Positions 1-12,585 of a stretch of 64,000 nucleotides of DNA are shown one piece after another. Origin of the DNA: Scolanthus callimorphus (taxonomy: Eukaryota; Cnidaria; Anthozoa; Actiniaria; Edwardsiidae); the NCBI GenBank assembly GCA_033964015.1, contig CM066913.1, forward strand, positions 17,135,854 through 17,199,853, given 5' to 3'. The notes under the pieces were generated by a model. That model searched no databases and was not told where the DNA came from. It was given only the letters and a program-made list of their open reading frames with translations. The position numbers and the translations under genes are program-made. Each line of letters begins with the position of its first letter. The first letter of the stretch is position 1.

Positions 1-67
1 GAAATACGAGTGTTTTAGTTTCCGGTAAAACACTGGCATCCATATAATAAAAATAGATATTATACTG

Positions 68-356
68 TGTCGCCACAGTAGATACTATTAGAGGTAAACG
101 ACACATTGGCAGTTTTGAGATGCAAATAGACGAGATAAATTTTGAAGCATGTTTAGTCTGAACATGTTTCAGGACTTTCAGTTGACTTCCCTAGTGTGCA
201 CGCAGTGCAGACCAACTCTTATAGCGCGTTCACACTAAGGCTGAAACATGTTCAGACTAAACATGTTTCAAAATGTATCTCGCCCATCTCGCACCTCCTG
301 TGAAACATCACAACTGCCAGCGTGTTGTTTGCCACTAATATCTACTGTGGTGACAT
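68..356. mobile_element. MITE-like inverted-repeat element
   Basis: The two ends are imperfect inverted copies: the left reads TGTCGCCACAGTAGATACTA and the right end is nearly its reverse complement. An inner inverted pair (AACATGTTCAGACTAAACATG near 245 and its complement near 150) makes almost the whole 290 bp fold back. There is no coding capacity. I read it as a non-autonomous DNA transposon; no clear target-site duplication was found. Confidence 0.6.
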
Positions 357-1035
357 TTGTACCAAATTGCACCTGAGGTTTAAAGTTATCGAGTTCTGAA
401 TATTTAATGAAACGTGTTTACGCACCATTACTCGTTTTTTATACATCCAAATCCCAATGAGATGTTTTGTCAAGATCAGGAGGAATTTTCCTAGGTCTGT
501 TTAGGCTTTTTTTTTCTGCTGATCAATGGACGCACGAAATTCACAATTTCCTGTTCCTTCCTTCAGTTTCTTTCACTTGAAATACTCATAAAATACATAA
601 TCATGTCTTCATACATCAATGAAAGAAACTTCTAATAAATAGCAAATGTCTATTTTGATTAAAGCATCCTTATTCAGTGATATATATCAACAGCTGCACA
701 GGAATTCATTTTTCACTTCACAAAAAAGTAGGTTATCTGTTATTCCCGAACATGATAAATTTGTTAGTCAACACTCTAATAGAGACGAAGTACTCTTGGC
801 AAGATGGAAATTACATTACTTCTACTTATCGTCCATTCCCCCAGGATGGCATTAAGAAGCTTTTAGTTCATGCAGTGAAAGTTATTTTTCATAACACGCA
901 CTTATGTGTTATACAGACGGAATGGAATAATAGCTGCGGTTGTGTTTATACTTCTATTAATATAAAGCTATTTCGTAAACGGCTGTGAGCCCCATAGGCA
1001 GACACCAGGAATTCATTCTTGAACCGCTGGCTCCT

Positions 1036-1799
1036 GCTGGGCTCCACCGAACTACGCTCTTTGTGTTCAAAATGATCAATCAATCATTCTCTCAATTACC
1101 TGTTGAGCGATTCTGCCTAGATGCCATGCTTCTTACGTGTACAACTATTTTAACAGTCCTGTCGTTTTTTACGAACCCATGCGGGCTGCCTGTGGTATTT
1201 TTGAAATCTCGATCCAGGCCCTTTGGACGAGGAAAAACAAAATGGCGTCTAAGAGAACGACGTTTCTCGAACATCTACAAGTTTTGGTGAATGCTGGGCT
1301 CCACCGAACTACGCTCTTTGTGTTCAAAATGAATCAATCATTCTCTCAATTACCTGTTGAGCGATTCTGCCGAGATGCCATGCTTCTTACGTGTACAGCT
1401 ATTTTAACAGTCCTGTCGTTTTTTACGAACCCATGCGGGCTGCCTGTGGTATTTTTGAAATCTCGATCCAGGCCCTTTGGCCGAGGAAAAACAAAATGGC
1501 GACTAAGAGAACGACGTTTCTCGAACATCTACAAGTTTTGGTGAATGCTGGGCTCCACCGAACTACGCTCTTTGTGTTCAAAATGAATCAATCATTCTCT
1601 CAATTACCTGTTGAGCGATTCTGCCGAGATGCCATGCTTCTTACGTGTACAGCTATTTTAACAGTCCTGTCGTTTTTTACGAACCCATGCGGGCTGCCTG
1701 TGGTATTTTTGAAATCTCGATCCAGGCCCTTTGGCCGAGGAAAAACAAAATGGCGACTAAGAGAACGATGTTTCTCGAACTTCTACAAGTTTTGGTGAA
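1036..1799. repeat. 254-bp tandem repeat, three copies
   Basis: Three consecutive units begin at about 1036, 1293 and 1547 with the same GCTGGGCTCCACCGAACTAC start. Spacing is 257 then 254 bp, and the units differ by only a few substitutions plus a 3-nt indel in the first. The open frames that repeat at this spacing on both strands are by-products of the array, not genes. The high copy identity suggests recent amplification or ongoing homogenisation. Confidence 0.9.
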
Positions 1800-1866
1800 T
1801 GAGTTGATGCTTTGCTACAATTCCTGCAAGTATTCGCTCGAAATGTGCAGCGAAAATCGTATTTAA

Positions 1867-4500
1867 TGTCTGTCAAGCTTGAGCGCTAAACCAATCTCTT
1901 CCCCAGAGCATTCCCTCGTCTGGCAGACCAGCGGCCAATGCAAATGCTTGGATTTACCGTTAAAACGGCGAATTCGTTGGCCCTATAATCCAAAGCCTTT
2001 GTCTCGTCGCCTTCGGGCAGCCAGATGACCGAGCGCCGGCTCTATTACATTGTCGCTAAACCTTTACGCCGAAATTAAACAGTACTTTGGCTTGCGCATG
2101 CGTTAACTAAAGCACAGCATACCCACGTAACCACATGCCCGACCAACGTGATCCTGTTTTAATAACCGAAAATGCAAAATGGTCTTTATTGTCATAATTG
2201 AACGTGGTTTGTGACTGCACAGCTGATCTAACATGCCGACAAAATATATAGTCATGCTGTTTGCCAAGGGCGAAAACGCATTCCGGATCAAGAATCCTTA
2301 CAAGCATTCCCTTTGCTATGAAGGTAAGTCATGCACCACCAACAAATTTCACCCAACATTTCGCCAGTAACATTATGTTTAACAGATCCAAGCGATTAGT
2401 CTGCAACTGGGGAGCTCCTAGCTCGTTTTACGGCAATTACGGTATACTCTAAATTATTTTAACGATAGGTAATCATCCAAACAATAGTACAGATCTTTGG
2501 ACGAACTCTACAGTTTGGAGTCTTCCGGTGCTCGATTTAAAAATTATGAACGAGATTTGAAGACGGTGAATATTCACATTTTAAAAAACCCAACTAGTTT
2601 GACCCGAAAATGAATTCATTTTTAGATATTCACTGGCGCAGAGATCTCCCGAAAAAAGGAAAAACGCCTAGTGTTTTTGCGTCTATCCTGTTTTAGACAA
2701 CGTGAGTTCTCTAAATTGTTTCTCCATTTCACTGTTAGATTTATTTGTATAATTCAAAGAGTGAAAAAAGGTACTTCCTGTGAAGTGTGAATTTTTAAGG
2801 TTCATTATCATGGTCCGATATCGTTGACTGGTAATGAGTAGTTATATTCTCGAGTAGAAATTAGTGTGTACAGAAATGTACTTATTTCGATGAGAAAATA
2901 TTGAGTTCAGATAACAATCCAATCAGATTTGGTCGACTGATAACACCTATGGCTATGTTATTTGTTCTCGCAAACGAGCTCGTACGAAATAGCGACTTTC
3001 TAAGAATGCGTTAAACTCAAAACATTCAGTGTTTTTCAGTCTTACTGGCGCTTAGAAACACAAAAGCTCCGACACCCTTGTAATTGTGCTCTCAAATCAG
3101 CACAGAGTTCGGTAATGACATGCCACCGTTGCGGCATTAGGAAGACAATTTCCAATTTGCGGAGAAGCGGAAGGCTAGAAATCAGGGCGCAATCGAGAAG
3201 GCACCCTCGTGCTCGCATGTCGTTCTGCATATGATATCAGCAATCAGGGAGTTTCGGGAAGAGATTTGCGCATACCGCTAGCCCTGCGACTCTTTTTTAC
3301 CACAAGACTGTCTTCAATGTGATCCATCAGATATTGAATTGTAATTGAATTCGCTCAGACTATTCATATTGCTTCTGGCATCGGTATTTTTATTTTAAGC
3401 GCTATGCCATTGTCATACTTTTATTCATTCTCTTTTTATTCACTTCACAATCAACTTCTTTTTCGCATGACGTATTTATACTATAAAGTATAGGTGAAAG
3501 ACCACTTTGGTTCATAACACCGTATCTTTACGAAGGACCTTCTTAATTTCCACTTTTAATTGAAAGAAATGATTTCTGGTCCATTATACCATTATTGAGC
3601 ATCACACTTCGGACCCGCGTTTGACGAGAATCTTTTGAACTAATGAACGAGCTCTGATGATTGGTATTTATTGTTTTCTTCTTACGTTTATTGTAGAAAA
3701 CTGTAAAATAAAGCCTCCCCTTTTCAGACGTAGATCGGAGCACGTTTTTAATGAATGCTATGTGACGCGGAGGGACAAAATCAACGCGGAGGGACGAAAT
3801 CAAGACTTCAGAAAATATTTCAAAGAATAATAACTGAGAGCACTTTAGTTCATAATATCGTATCTTTACGAAGGACCCTCTTTAATTTCCACCAGTTCCA
3901 AGACTCTAAATCTTCATTTCATTTTTAATGAAAATGTAGAGTCGCTTCCTTAGGCTAGATTTGCTCTAAGGTATTTCAATGTTTGCCTTTATTTGGTAAC
4001 TCGTTCCGTTCAACGCCAAAAGATTTAATCAATGTGTACGCTGATGCTTTCCAGTTTTCGTAGACCAGTCGGCTATTATAAAGGGTGTGGCAAATAATAA
4101 ACGTGGGATGGTCACAGTTTATCCTAACTAATTTGGATGAGAGGCCTGGTCTTAATAATTTTAAGCAAATTTGAATTAGGTTAGATAAAAAAGATAAATA
4201 AAATTCACATGTAGTGTTTACAAAGTGGTTCTTTAAGAACAATCTTCACGTTTCATGCGTTAAATATTTTCAAAAAAATATATACATCAAGTTAAAGTAG
4301 CCCGTGGGTAGAACACGACCTAAAAGTAAATCACCCTCTTTTCATGAAAAACGACAACATTTCAGATATTGTTATGTAAACGCGATTACAAGATATCTAT
4401 CATCCAATTTACGGCGTCAAAACGTCACTGTTGTTTCATTTGAATGCAGTTTTTCTAAAGTTGACAAAACAAAACCAACTAGAATAAACTGCTGTAAATT
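1867..4500. other. Intergenic, no gene seen
   Basis: No open frame here resembles a protein family. The only structure noted is a direct repeat: a motif containing TATCTTTACGAAGGACC occurs near 3525 and again near 3863, each followed by a TTAATTTCCAC-like stretch. Confidence 0.5.
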
Positions 4501-4512
4501 ATGTCGTATTTC

Positions 4513-4545
<33 letters not shown>

Positions 4546-4559
4546 TCTCTCTCTCTCCC
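4513..4559. repeat. poly-C / (CT)n tract
   Basis: About 29 consecutive C residues followed by a short CT run. This is simple sequence; its exact length is likely unreliable in an assembly. Confidence 0.85.
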
Positions 4560-4809
4560 TTAAAGCGGCGGCTTCTAACGTGCCTCCTTTCCAGCGTCTG
4601 CGGGAGCAATAACTGGATCCCGCGAGAAATGGGATCATGTTTTTGTTTTTCGCTGCAGAAAACTGCTATTCTCTTCCGACTCTTTGTCGCTACTCAGTTC
4701 TTCCGTTTCAGTGTCCTTCTCGGTTTCATCGTCGCTCCAAACAATTCATGCAGATGACTCGTTCACTTGGTTCTTGTTTAGTACATAGCATTTGAGTTTG
4801 AATCTTTAA

Positions 4810-5455
4810 ATACATTTTAATCTTACCTTAAAAGTCCCGTAAATATATTTTCGGTCATAACTTATATAATATTCGTGTGACGGATATCAAACTTGGAGGA
4901 CAGTAGGAGGTATCATTTAGCAATAGTATAACATATTTTGATCTTTATTTGCGGTAATATCTTTGATAATATCCCAGCTACAGTTGAGCCCCTTGTTCCT
5001 CTTTAGACATCTCTAAAACAAAATTTAGCTATCATTTTGCACGAAATTTCAAAAGTGGTGTTCAATTTGATTGCCTCAGATAATTGGAAAGTCTCCGCCA
5101 ATTCGGCGGAACCAAAATAGAGATTTGTTAATTTATTCATTTGTTTATTTTGGTTTCGCCGAATTGGCTGAGACTTTCTAAATATGTGAAGCAATTAAAT
5201 GTAACATCAATATTAAAATTTCGTGCGAAAATGATAGCAAAAGTTTGTTTTAGAGATGCCTAAAGAGGAACAAGGGGGTCCACAGAAGCTGGGTTATTAT
5301 TAAAAGTGTTAACGCAAATAAAGATCGAAATATGCTAAATGATCCCTCCTACTGTCTACCAAGTTTGATATCCGTCACACCAATATTTTAAAGTTATGAA
5401 TTTATATTTACAGAAAATCCGCTTGGACTTTTCGTGGTTTCACCTTAAAATACAG
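4810..5455. mobile_element. Long foldback (inverted repeat) element of about 0.6 kb
   Basis: The sequence from about 4830 to 5110 recurs in reverse complement from about 5150 to 5436. Landmarks appear on both arms in opposite orientation: GTGTGACGGATATCAAACTT near 4875 and its complement near 5365; CTTGTTCCTCTTTAGACATC near 4992 and its complement near 5255; GCCAATTCGGCGGAACCAAA near 5097 and a near-complement near 5150. Arms are roughly 270-300 bp and diverged. A non-autonomous foldback transposon is the best reading. Confidence 0.7.
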
Positions 5456-5486
5456 AAGAAAATTCTAAAATAGACTGATAAACCAT

Positions 5487-5656
5487 TTCGGCTTGCCCAT
5501 TTCAGATCACGTGGCATTCCCATGAGTATTCTCTCTTTGATTGGAATGCTTCCATGTTCATATTATCCTTCGGTGCGCAGCAGAAAAAGAAAGAGAGAAT
5601 ACTCATGGGAATGTCACGTGATCTGAAATGGGAAAACATTACGCCCAAGCCGAGAA
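5487..5656. mobile_element. Short palindromic MITE-like element
   Basis: The left arm contains CCCATTTCAGATCACGTGGC and continues through CATTCCCATGAGTATTCTCT. The right arm carries the reverse complement starting near 5590. The loop is about 45 bp. No coding capacity. Confidence 0.6.
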
Positions 5657-5699
5657 GGTCTATTTGATGTGCCGCAAAATCCATATTACTGCCACGCCC

Positions 5700-8600
5700 A
5701 TATGATTGACCCTCTGCCAGTTGTTTGAGAATGTGAGGGGTAAGTCTAGCATGCAAAACATGTGCTAGGCATGAGCATATTTAGAAAGGCGGACTCTCCC
5801 TGCTACTGGCATGATTACAGCTGTCATTTTGTCTTTGTACGATTAATTTCGTAAACGCTTAAGGATAAGATCGTCCTTTAAATTATAATTAAAAGTTTAA
5901 CAAATGCATAAGATGAATTAAGGCATATTACAGAAAAGGATCATGGTTTAGTAATCGTTAACACGAATATTATATGTTAGTAAAGGCATTCTTGGCTAAT
6001 GCATTTTAAAAGAGCGAAATCCCAAGTCAAATCGTAAATCGAATCATGAATGCTAAACGAACTAGTATTGTCCCATATCTGACACCATACTATTACAAGC
6101 ACCGGTCTTTATGTTTGGCGTACAACATGATCAACATTGTCATTTAGGGACAGGGTTCGTCATTAAATTGCGCTTTGCTTGCAAATATTAAAGAATCTCA
6201 TGGTGGGATTTGGAAAATCTACGGTGACAATAAGTCAAGCGTTATTATATTCGCCGTCTCGAGATATTTTTCAGCTGCCTAAATTGAGCTCGAGTGATTC
6301 ATTATTGATTTGTGAATTCGTTATTCTTATAAGAAACATGCGTACATAATTGATTTAAAAAAATAGTTTTTTAACCCGAGGCCTGTGTTAGTAGTTAAAC
6401 AATTTTATGTCTTGTGACTAAATCGCGGCATACAACACTACAGCATTTTTATTCAATTCAAGCTTATTCAAATTCTCAAAAATACATAACTAACAAAGTC
6501 AAATCAAGTCAAACAAACTTGCGCTGAATGGCATTTGGCAGGAGCTTAACAGGTTACAATTTTTATAAACACGAAATAATTTCAATTTTCACTGATGTTA
6601 TCAGAATAAGATATCTAAAAATCCATAATACAATTGTAATATAAAACACAGCTTAATGCTTCCCTATGAAGACTTATCGGTCAAATGAATATTTCTTTAA
6701 TCACATTACTGCCAAAGCGAAAGTTTAATTAAAATCTTCATTGCGTCTTAAACAATAGAACTATGAATGACATCATAACATCCCAGAAAAGAGTGGAAAT
6801 AATATTCCTTTTTTAGCATTTAATAAATGTGAGCCGTGAAGGGAACAATGCCATAGCGGGATTGGCAAGTAAGCGTTATGGTGGTGTAAACACTTTTATT
6901 TGTAAAAACCAGGATTTCACACCGCATCTGCAAAGTCTGTATGTTCAGACAACTTTGCTGTTTCGATTCAGTAACACTATTACTCGATATCTTGGATAGA
7001 TAACTTTATCGGACGAAACCCTGTCGCGCGTTTACCACTGGTATAGGTAAGTTAGCTAGAATCCCACTTAGTACAAACCAAGCAACTATAACCAAATTAA
7101 AAAGTTTTGAAATCCAAATGTTTTCCTGTTGCCTAGAGGTGATTTCTGTGTGCTATTCGCTGGAAAGAACCGGGGACATGGCAAGCAGAGTTAGTCTTTT
7201 TTATTGGAGAATGAAGAAGTGCTTTGAATTGGGGGATTTACGGCATTGTTTTGTAATTCTATAAAAGGATATTTCTCCGACCGAGCAGGGAGTCATGAAA
7301 CACCGCAACTGCCATTGATAAATGGAACAGTCCCGACATTTTTGCTACGCTTACTCCTCATAATGAGAACTTTGAAAAACTAATTCGAAACATACGGCCA
7401 AAAACTTCGGTGTCTCCTTGATCATTTAAGCTAGTGATATTAAGCATTTTTCGAAAGTTTTGGAAAATTTCCATTTACCACACCAAAATAATCAATGCTT
7501 TTGTGCGGTGCACAGAAGAAAATATAGCTAACGGGAATTTACTCCAATTCAATTTTTATAAACCTATCGCCAACAAGCAATTAAATGCGAGATTTTCAAA
7601 GCAAATAACAAGTGATTTGAGATAACGTTCTAGGTAATTACTTTCTATAAATATACAATTTTTGGTAGAACTGTATGATTTTTCACATTGCTGAAATGTA
7701 ACGAAATTAAAGTTAATAAATTTAAAGAGAATGGAAAGCCGAACGTTTTTATGAGAATTGTGGAAATAAATATTTCAAATGAAGCTATTGCCGCCAATTA
7801 AAGTTTGCTCCATATCGTAATAGCTCGGTGGGTGTCGCATGAACTGTGTTTCTAAGATGCCGGGAAGCGCAAATAAAATTTTCATCGTGCGTTTCTACAG
7901 AGATCTAGATCTCGCTGCAAAATGTTAGCTAAATTCTGGCTAAATGTTTGAAAGGTATTCTGATGTCCGTTTCTCGCGCTTTAAGTGATCCTTGGAGAGG
8001 CACTAAGACAGTTGCTTATTATTTATATTTATTATCTATATAGTCTGTTAGGTCCGTCTTGATGATGTAAATCCGCAGTCCGACCCCTATGGCAAGCGTA
8101 GGCGAAGGTATCCATGACTTAAGCCTCGCAACGGCCGGAAATCGACTCCAACCAAAATTTGAGAATCCGGCTCTTTTCCAAGAGTGTCCAAAAGTCAGTA
8201 CGGCAAAAGAGCGGCGAATTTTTCGCGGTCGTGAAAAATTAGCACTGGATTATTGAGCATGGTGCCATGTTCAAGTGTTTGACAGGGATGTTATGTAATA
8301 GCCTTTTATGTGAAGTATTTGGCGATATGACCGCTGACCACATCCTCACGGGAGGTAATCTATACGTGAATCGCGTGCTAGTAGTATCGGCATTAGCAAA
8401 TTAAATTAGTATTTTCATTTTCTATTACAAAACCACTGGTATACCCTTTACCCTTCAGTAACCAAAGAGGTTACAGCAATCCTGAGGGATGGACGCGGAA
8501 AAATATAACAAGGAACTTAAAAAGGGAGAAATAAAGCCACAACTTTAACGCATTCAGACTGAAGCCCTCGGTGCAATTAATATCCCAATAGAGACAAAAG

Positions 8601-9580
8601 CTATTACGATCAGACTCTAACTTAAAAATGATGCTAAATAATCACTCCAAGTCAATAATGTTTCGTTAGCTTAATTTAATTTCATTCACTTGGTTGCTGA
8701 TATCTTAGCCCACTATGTTCAGTCCATAATTTAATGACATGTCAAATAGATAAAACACCAGGATTCTAATAACCGGTATACAACAAATTGAATACGTTTT
8801 CGCAGCGATGATCATTTGGTTGACTTGACATCAAATTGACTGTGTGAACCATCTGAAGTATCTGCCGTACCCTACGCTTCAGGTAAATCCTTGATCCTAT
8901 CTCATGTGTTGAATTCATTGAACGATTTGTTGTTAAAAATTTTAGCTGATATTACAGACAAAAGATTTCGCACCGAATAACGAGATATGTGCTTTTCAAA
9001 AACAGACTGAGTGATTTATTGACGTTTATGAATAGGGAATTTGATGCTCTTTGGTGCTTTTTTAAAGCAGCAACGCCTTTAAAATTGACATTCCTAGCAA
9101 CCTCTACATTGTACAAATGCGAAATATCTACGTTTATTCACTCCAATTCTCAAAAGCAATGAAAATTGCATTTTAGTGTTAATTTTTAGCATAGTTATCA
9201 CGTTGCAGAAACCAATCGCTATGTCAATACGATCGGCTGTGTTTGATTTATTGCTTCACTTGAATATTTCTATAAAAATTATCTGAAAAGAAAAACTACA
9301 CTTTGAGGAAATTTACATTATGTATAATTATATGGATCGAGACCACGGGGGACTGGTATCAATCATAACGTACTTGCATCCGGGATTTCCCATCCTCGAA
9401 AACCCCTCTGTGTCAGTAAGGCGCATAACTCTCGGAAACGTTGCTTGCTAAAGTAATGTTGACATTTCAGTTTTTTTTTAAGTACGGTGGCCCACAACTG
9501 TCACGGCACTAAACAAAGAGTCCAAAGCAAAACACAAGATCTTCACGGCAAAATACAATAATCTCAAATAATATAAAGAA
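5700..9580. other. Intergenic, no gene seen
   Basis: AT-rich sequence with only short, unrelated open frames. I see no protein motif, tRNA or clear repeat unit in this interval. Confidence 0.45.
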
Positions 9581-9584
9581 ACTA

Positions 9585-9998
9585 AGTGGCCAGCGGTTGA
9601 TGGTCAGCGGTTCACTTAATGTTTTTCGAGTAACAAGTTGTTCCTACACATTTTGTTTTGTTCACACCGTGCAGCAGACAGCTGTGCCACACTGTGAACA
9701 AAAATCTGGTAGGTACTTCATATGTGATACTACCAAGAGTACCCTGTATGAATCTCTGCTCGTGTCTTATAGAACGAGGATATCCAGTGGTACACTTGTT
9801 ACTATCATATATAAGTACCTCCGGCACATAGATCCTTCATATATGGTGCACTATAGTGTCCTTCTGTATACCTTCTCAATCTTCGTGTTCTATAAGACAT
9901 GGGATATATTGATACAGAGGACACTATAGTGTACCATATAAGTGATGGATCTACCGGAAAACATGAAGTGAACCACTGACCATCAACCGCTGGCCACC
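9585..9998. mobile_element. MITE with inner hairpins
   Basis: Terminal inverted repeats of roughly 33 bp begin GTGGCCAGCGGTTGATGGTC on the left, and the right end is the near-exact reverse complement. Inside are further inverted pairs: TTTGTTCACACCGTG near 9657 with CACTGTGAACAAAA near 9690; CACTATAGTGTCC near 9850 with GGACACTATAGTG near 9919; and TCTATAAGACA near 9889 facing TGTCTTATAGA near 9763. No transposase is encoded. Confidence 0.65.
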
Positions 9999-10009
9999 TG
10001 TCGGCCCCT

Positions 10010-12585
10010 TTAGGTTTTTCTTACAAATTACCGTACCGAAATGTCACCTCAAACTTTCGACTCTCTAATTCCCCATACACACTGTGTCACGATTTTGGGC
10101 GGGCCTAATTCACCAGAAATGAGCAAATAATCGTCTAGGTTTGTTAAATAACCTTCCGGCTAAAGCTATAATTGATTTCATGTAAATAATTTAGCATTTA
10201 CAAGATGACGATTTTCAGGTTTGCATATCTAGAAAACGCAAAGGCAAATTTTCTTTATACCTCGTTGTGTGAATGTTTTGGAACTGGACTTCAATTTATA
10301 AAAGTTTGGTTCAAATCCTACTGATACGCCCAAAACAATTCACACAAAAAAAACTAAAAACCGAAGGCAAACCGACAATTGCCTTCGAATAAATGCTTTA
10401 AAATTATTCTTATGATATCATTTTATAATCTAGCTACAAAAATACATATACTTGTACACCCTCCAAACTTTATCACAAAACGAAAATTGAAAGTACGAAA
10501 TTTTCATGGTTCTAAAATTTAAAAAAAGTATTGGTCATGTTCTAAACAATTAGGTGCGGGCCACCTTAAGGAATCTTAACTAGTAATGTTAATTAAGTTT
10601 TTAACAATTTTAACTTGTTTTTTAAAAGACTCAAATCTTTCACAGCAGGTATTTAACTGTAGCGTACGTATGTATTCGTGACACTTGTAAAGTGATTCAT
10701 CATTGCCTTCAAAGTAAAAAACGTATACCATAAAGTGCTCGCTGTTTTGGAGTTGAATACCAAACGTCTGGAAAGAAAGGTCTAATCTGTTCAGATGTTT
10801 AGTCTAGAATGGCACTTCATCTTTGTACATTACCCGAGCCCATTTCCTAAACTAAATCCATTTAAAACAAAAATGTATCAAGTAGATGAATTGAGTTCGA
10901 TTGGAATGGCGTAAAGGGGCAGGCAGAATTCTCTTGTTAGTCGTGTTTTTAATTTTTCGCTTGTTGTATACACCTTTTATAAGGCTGCACCGTCAAAACT
11001 GTCTGCTAGCAGTGCATCGTGGGAGAAGCTACGAAATTCTTGCGTTAACCCAATACAAATTTCTTGCGAGTGGTGTATTGTAGGATCATTTGGCATAAGC
11101 AGGGTGAATGTATGACTAATTATCCAAAAAAAAATGTTCATGATTCTGTTTCTGTATACCTAATTGCCCCCATAACCCATCGCGGGCTACAACAGACAGT
11201 AGTGACGGTGCAACCTTTTCTGAAATAAGTGTAGATTTGGAAAATGTTTCTGATGCAATTGTTACTAGTTATATCTTTACACTAAAATCGATGCCAATTA
11301 GATGGAAGGAATCGCACATCGGTTGTACTGTAAACCACCCTACCATTTCAAAAATCACCTCAACAAATACCCATTAAATGATATTTCACCCAATGATAGT
11401 TGTCCCTTTAATACGTTACCCAACAACCGCTCCCCCGCCGTTCCCCCCGATGAGGCACCCTTAAATCACTAGATGAAATGCTTCCCAAACGACCCCGATT
11501 ACCCGCCTCACGGCAGGGCACTTGCTCATTTTATCCGAACCTCCCCTGAAGTCACCTTGTTACTGGCTTTTTTTTAAATATAGTTTATTAACGGTTACTT
11601 GTTACTGCGAATTTCATAATTCTGCGAGCTCTCACTTCATGTATTTTCTGAACGCCAAACTGCTTTTTGGCGTCTGTCCATCAACTTTTTAAGACAGAAG
11701 CACGGATTTTTTTTGGTTTCGTTTGCATTTTATGGTGGAAAAAAAAAATTGGGTTTGAAGCCTACCTAGGTTTTATTAGTTAAAAAACCTCTCAAAGCCT
11801 GCGTGAAATCACCCAGAGCTGTTTGCTCGTTTGATTGACGGAAGCCTAAACCGCGGTTTGTTAGTTGGCGCATAGTTCGCAGAATTATAAAAATTGCAAT
11901 AAATGATTTAAAATTATCATACACATTGGTTTTACAAGTAATTTACTAGACAGTATACAATAAAAAGAACACGAAATTATGAAACATTTAGGAAGATTTC
12001 AGCGAAATCAAAAATGTCTCACCTATATTTGCGTAACATCGCTTGCATCAGACGGGATATGGACAAACGTTGAATAAGAAAAATGTAAGACTTTGGTTGG
12101 AGAGCAAAATTACAGACAATTGCATTTTGGTTACGGCTTAGACTTCTGATAATCTGTTAAGTTTCGTTAAATGACTTTTCACAACATCTAATGACTTCTT
12201 TAATTATTGATAAAGTATTCCTGTAAGTACTGATAACGTGTGTTTTCTTACGTGTGTTTTCTTAGTCTGTTCAGACTGGCCACTGACTGCCCATGAACAC
12301 CCAACAAGCAAACAACACCAGCCCTTCTTTTCTTTTTGATTTCCATCTTGCTGAAATCTACCGAGGCAGCGTTGGTATCAGGGCGAGAGGAGAACTCTAT
12401 TTGCCTTCTATCTCCGTCCCTGCTCTTCAATGGCTTCGTTCATAATACAAAAGACACGATGGGAATTCTAGTCTAGTATACTCGTACAACTGAGAACGAC
12501 ATGAGCTAGAGGAAGATTCCGAGACATCTCCAAAGCACACTGAGCCGTAATTCTGGAAAATTCGTTCTGCTATGAACATTGCGGA
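10010..12585. other. Intergenic region and 5' flank of the K+ channel gene
   Basis: No recognisable gene. The last few hundred bases before 12586 presumably hold the promoter and 5' UTR of the K+ channel, but I could not identify a TATA box or other defined element. Confidence 0.4.

Noticed and set aside
1137..1866. Repeated 135-residue plus-strand frames and 60-residue minus-strand frames
   Set aside because: They repeat with the period of the tandem array and have no family motif.
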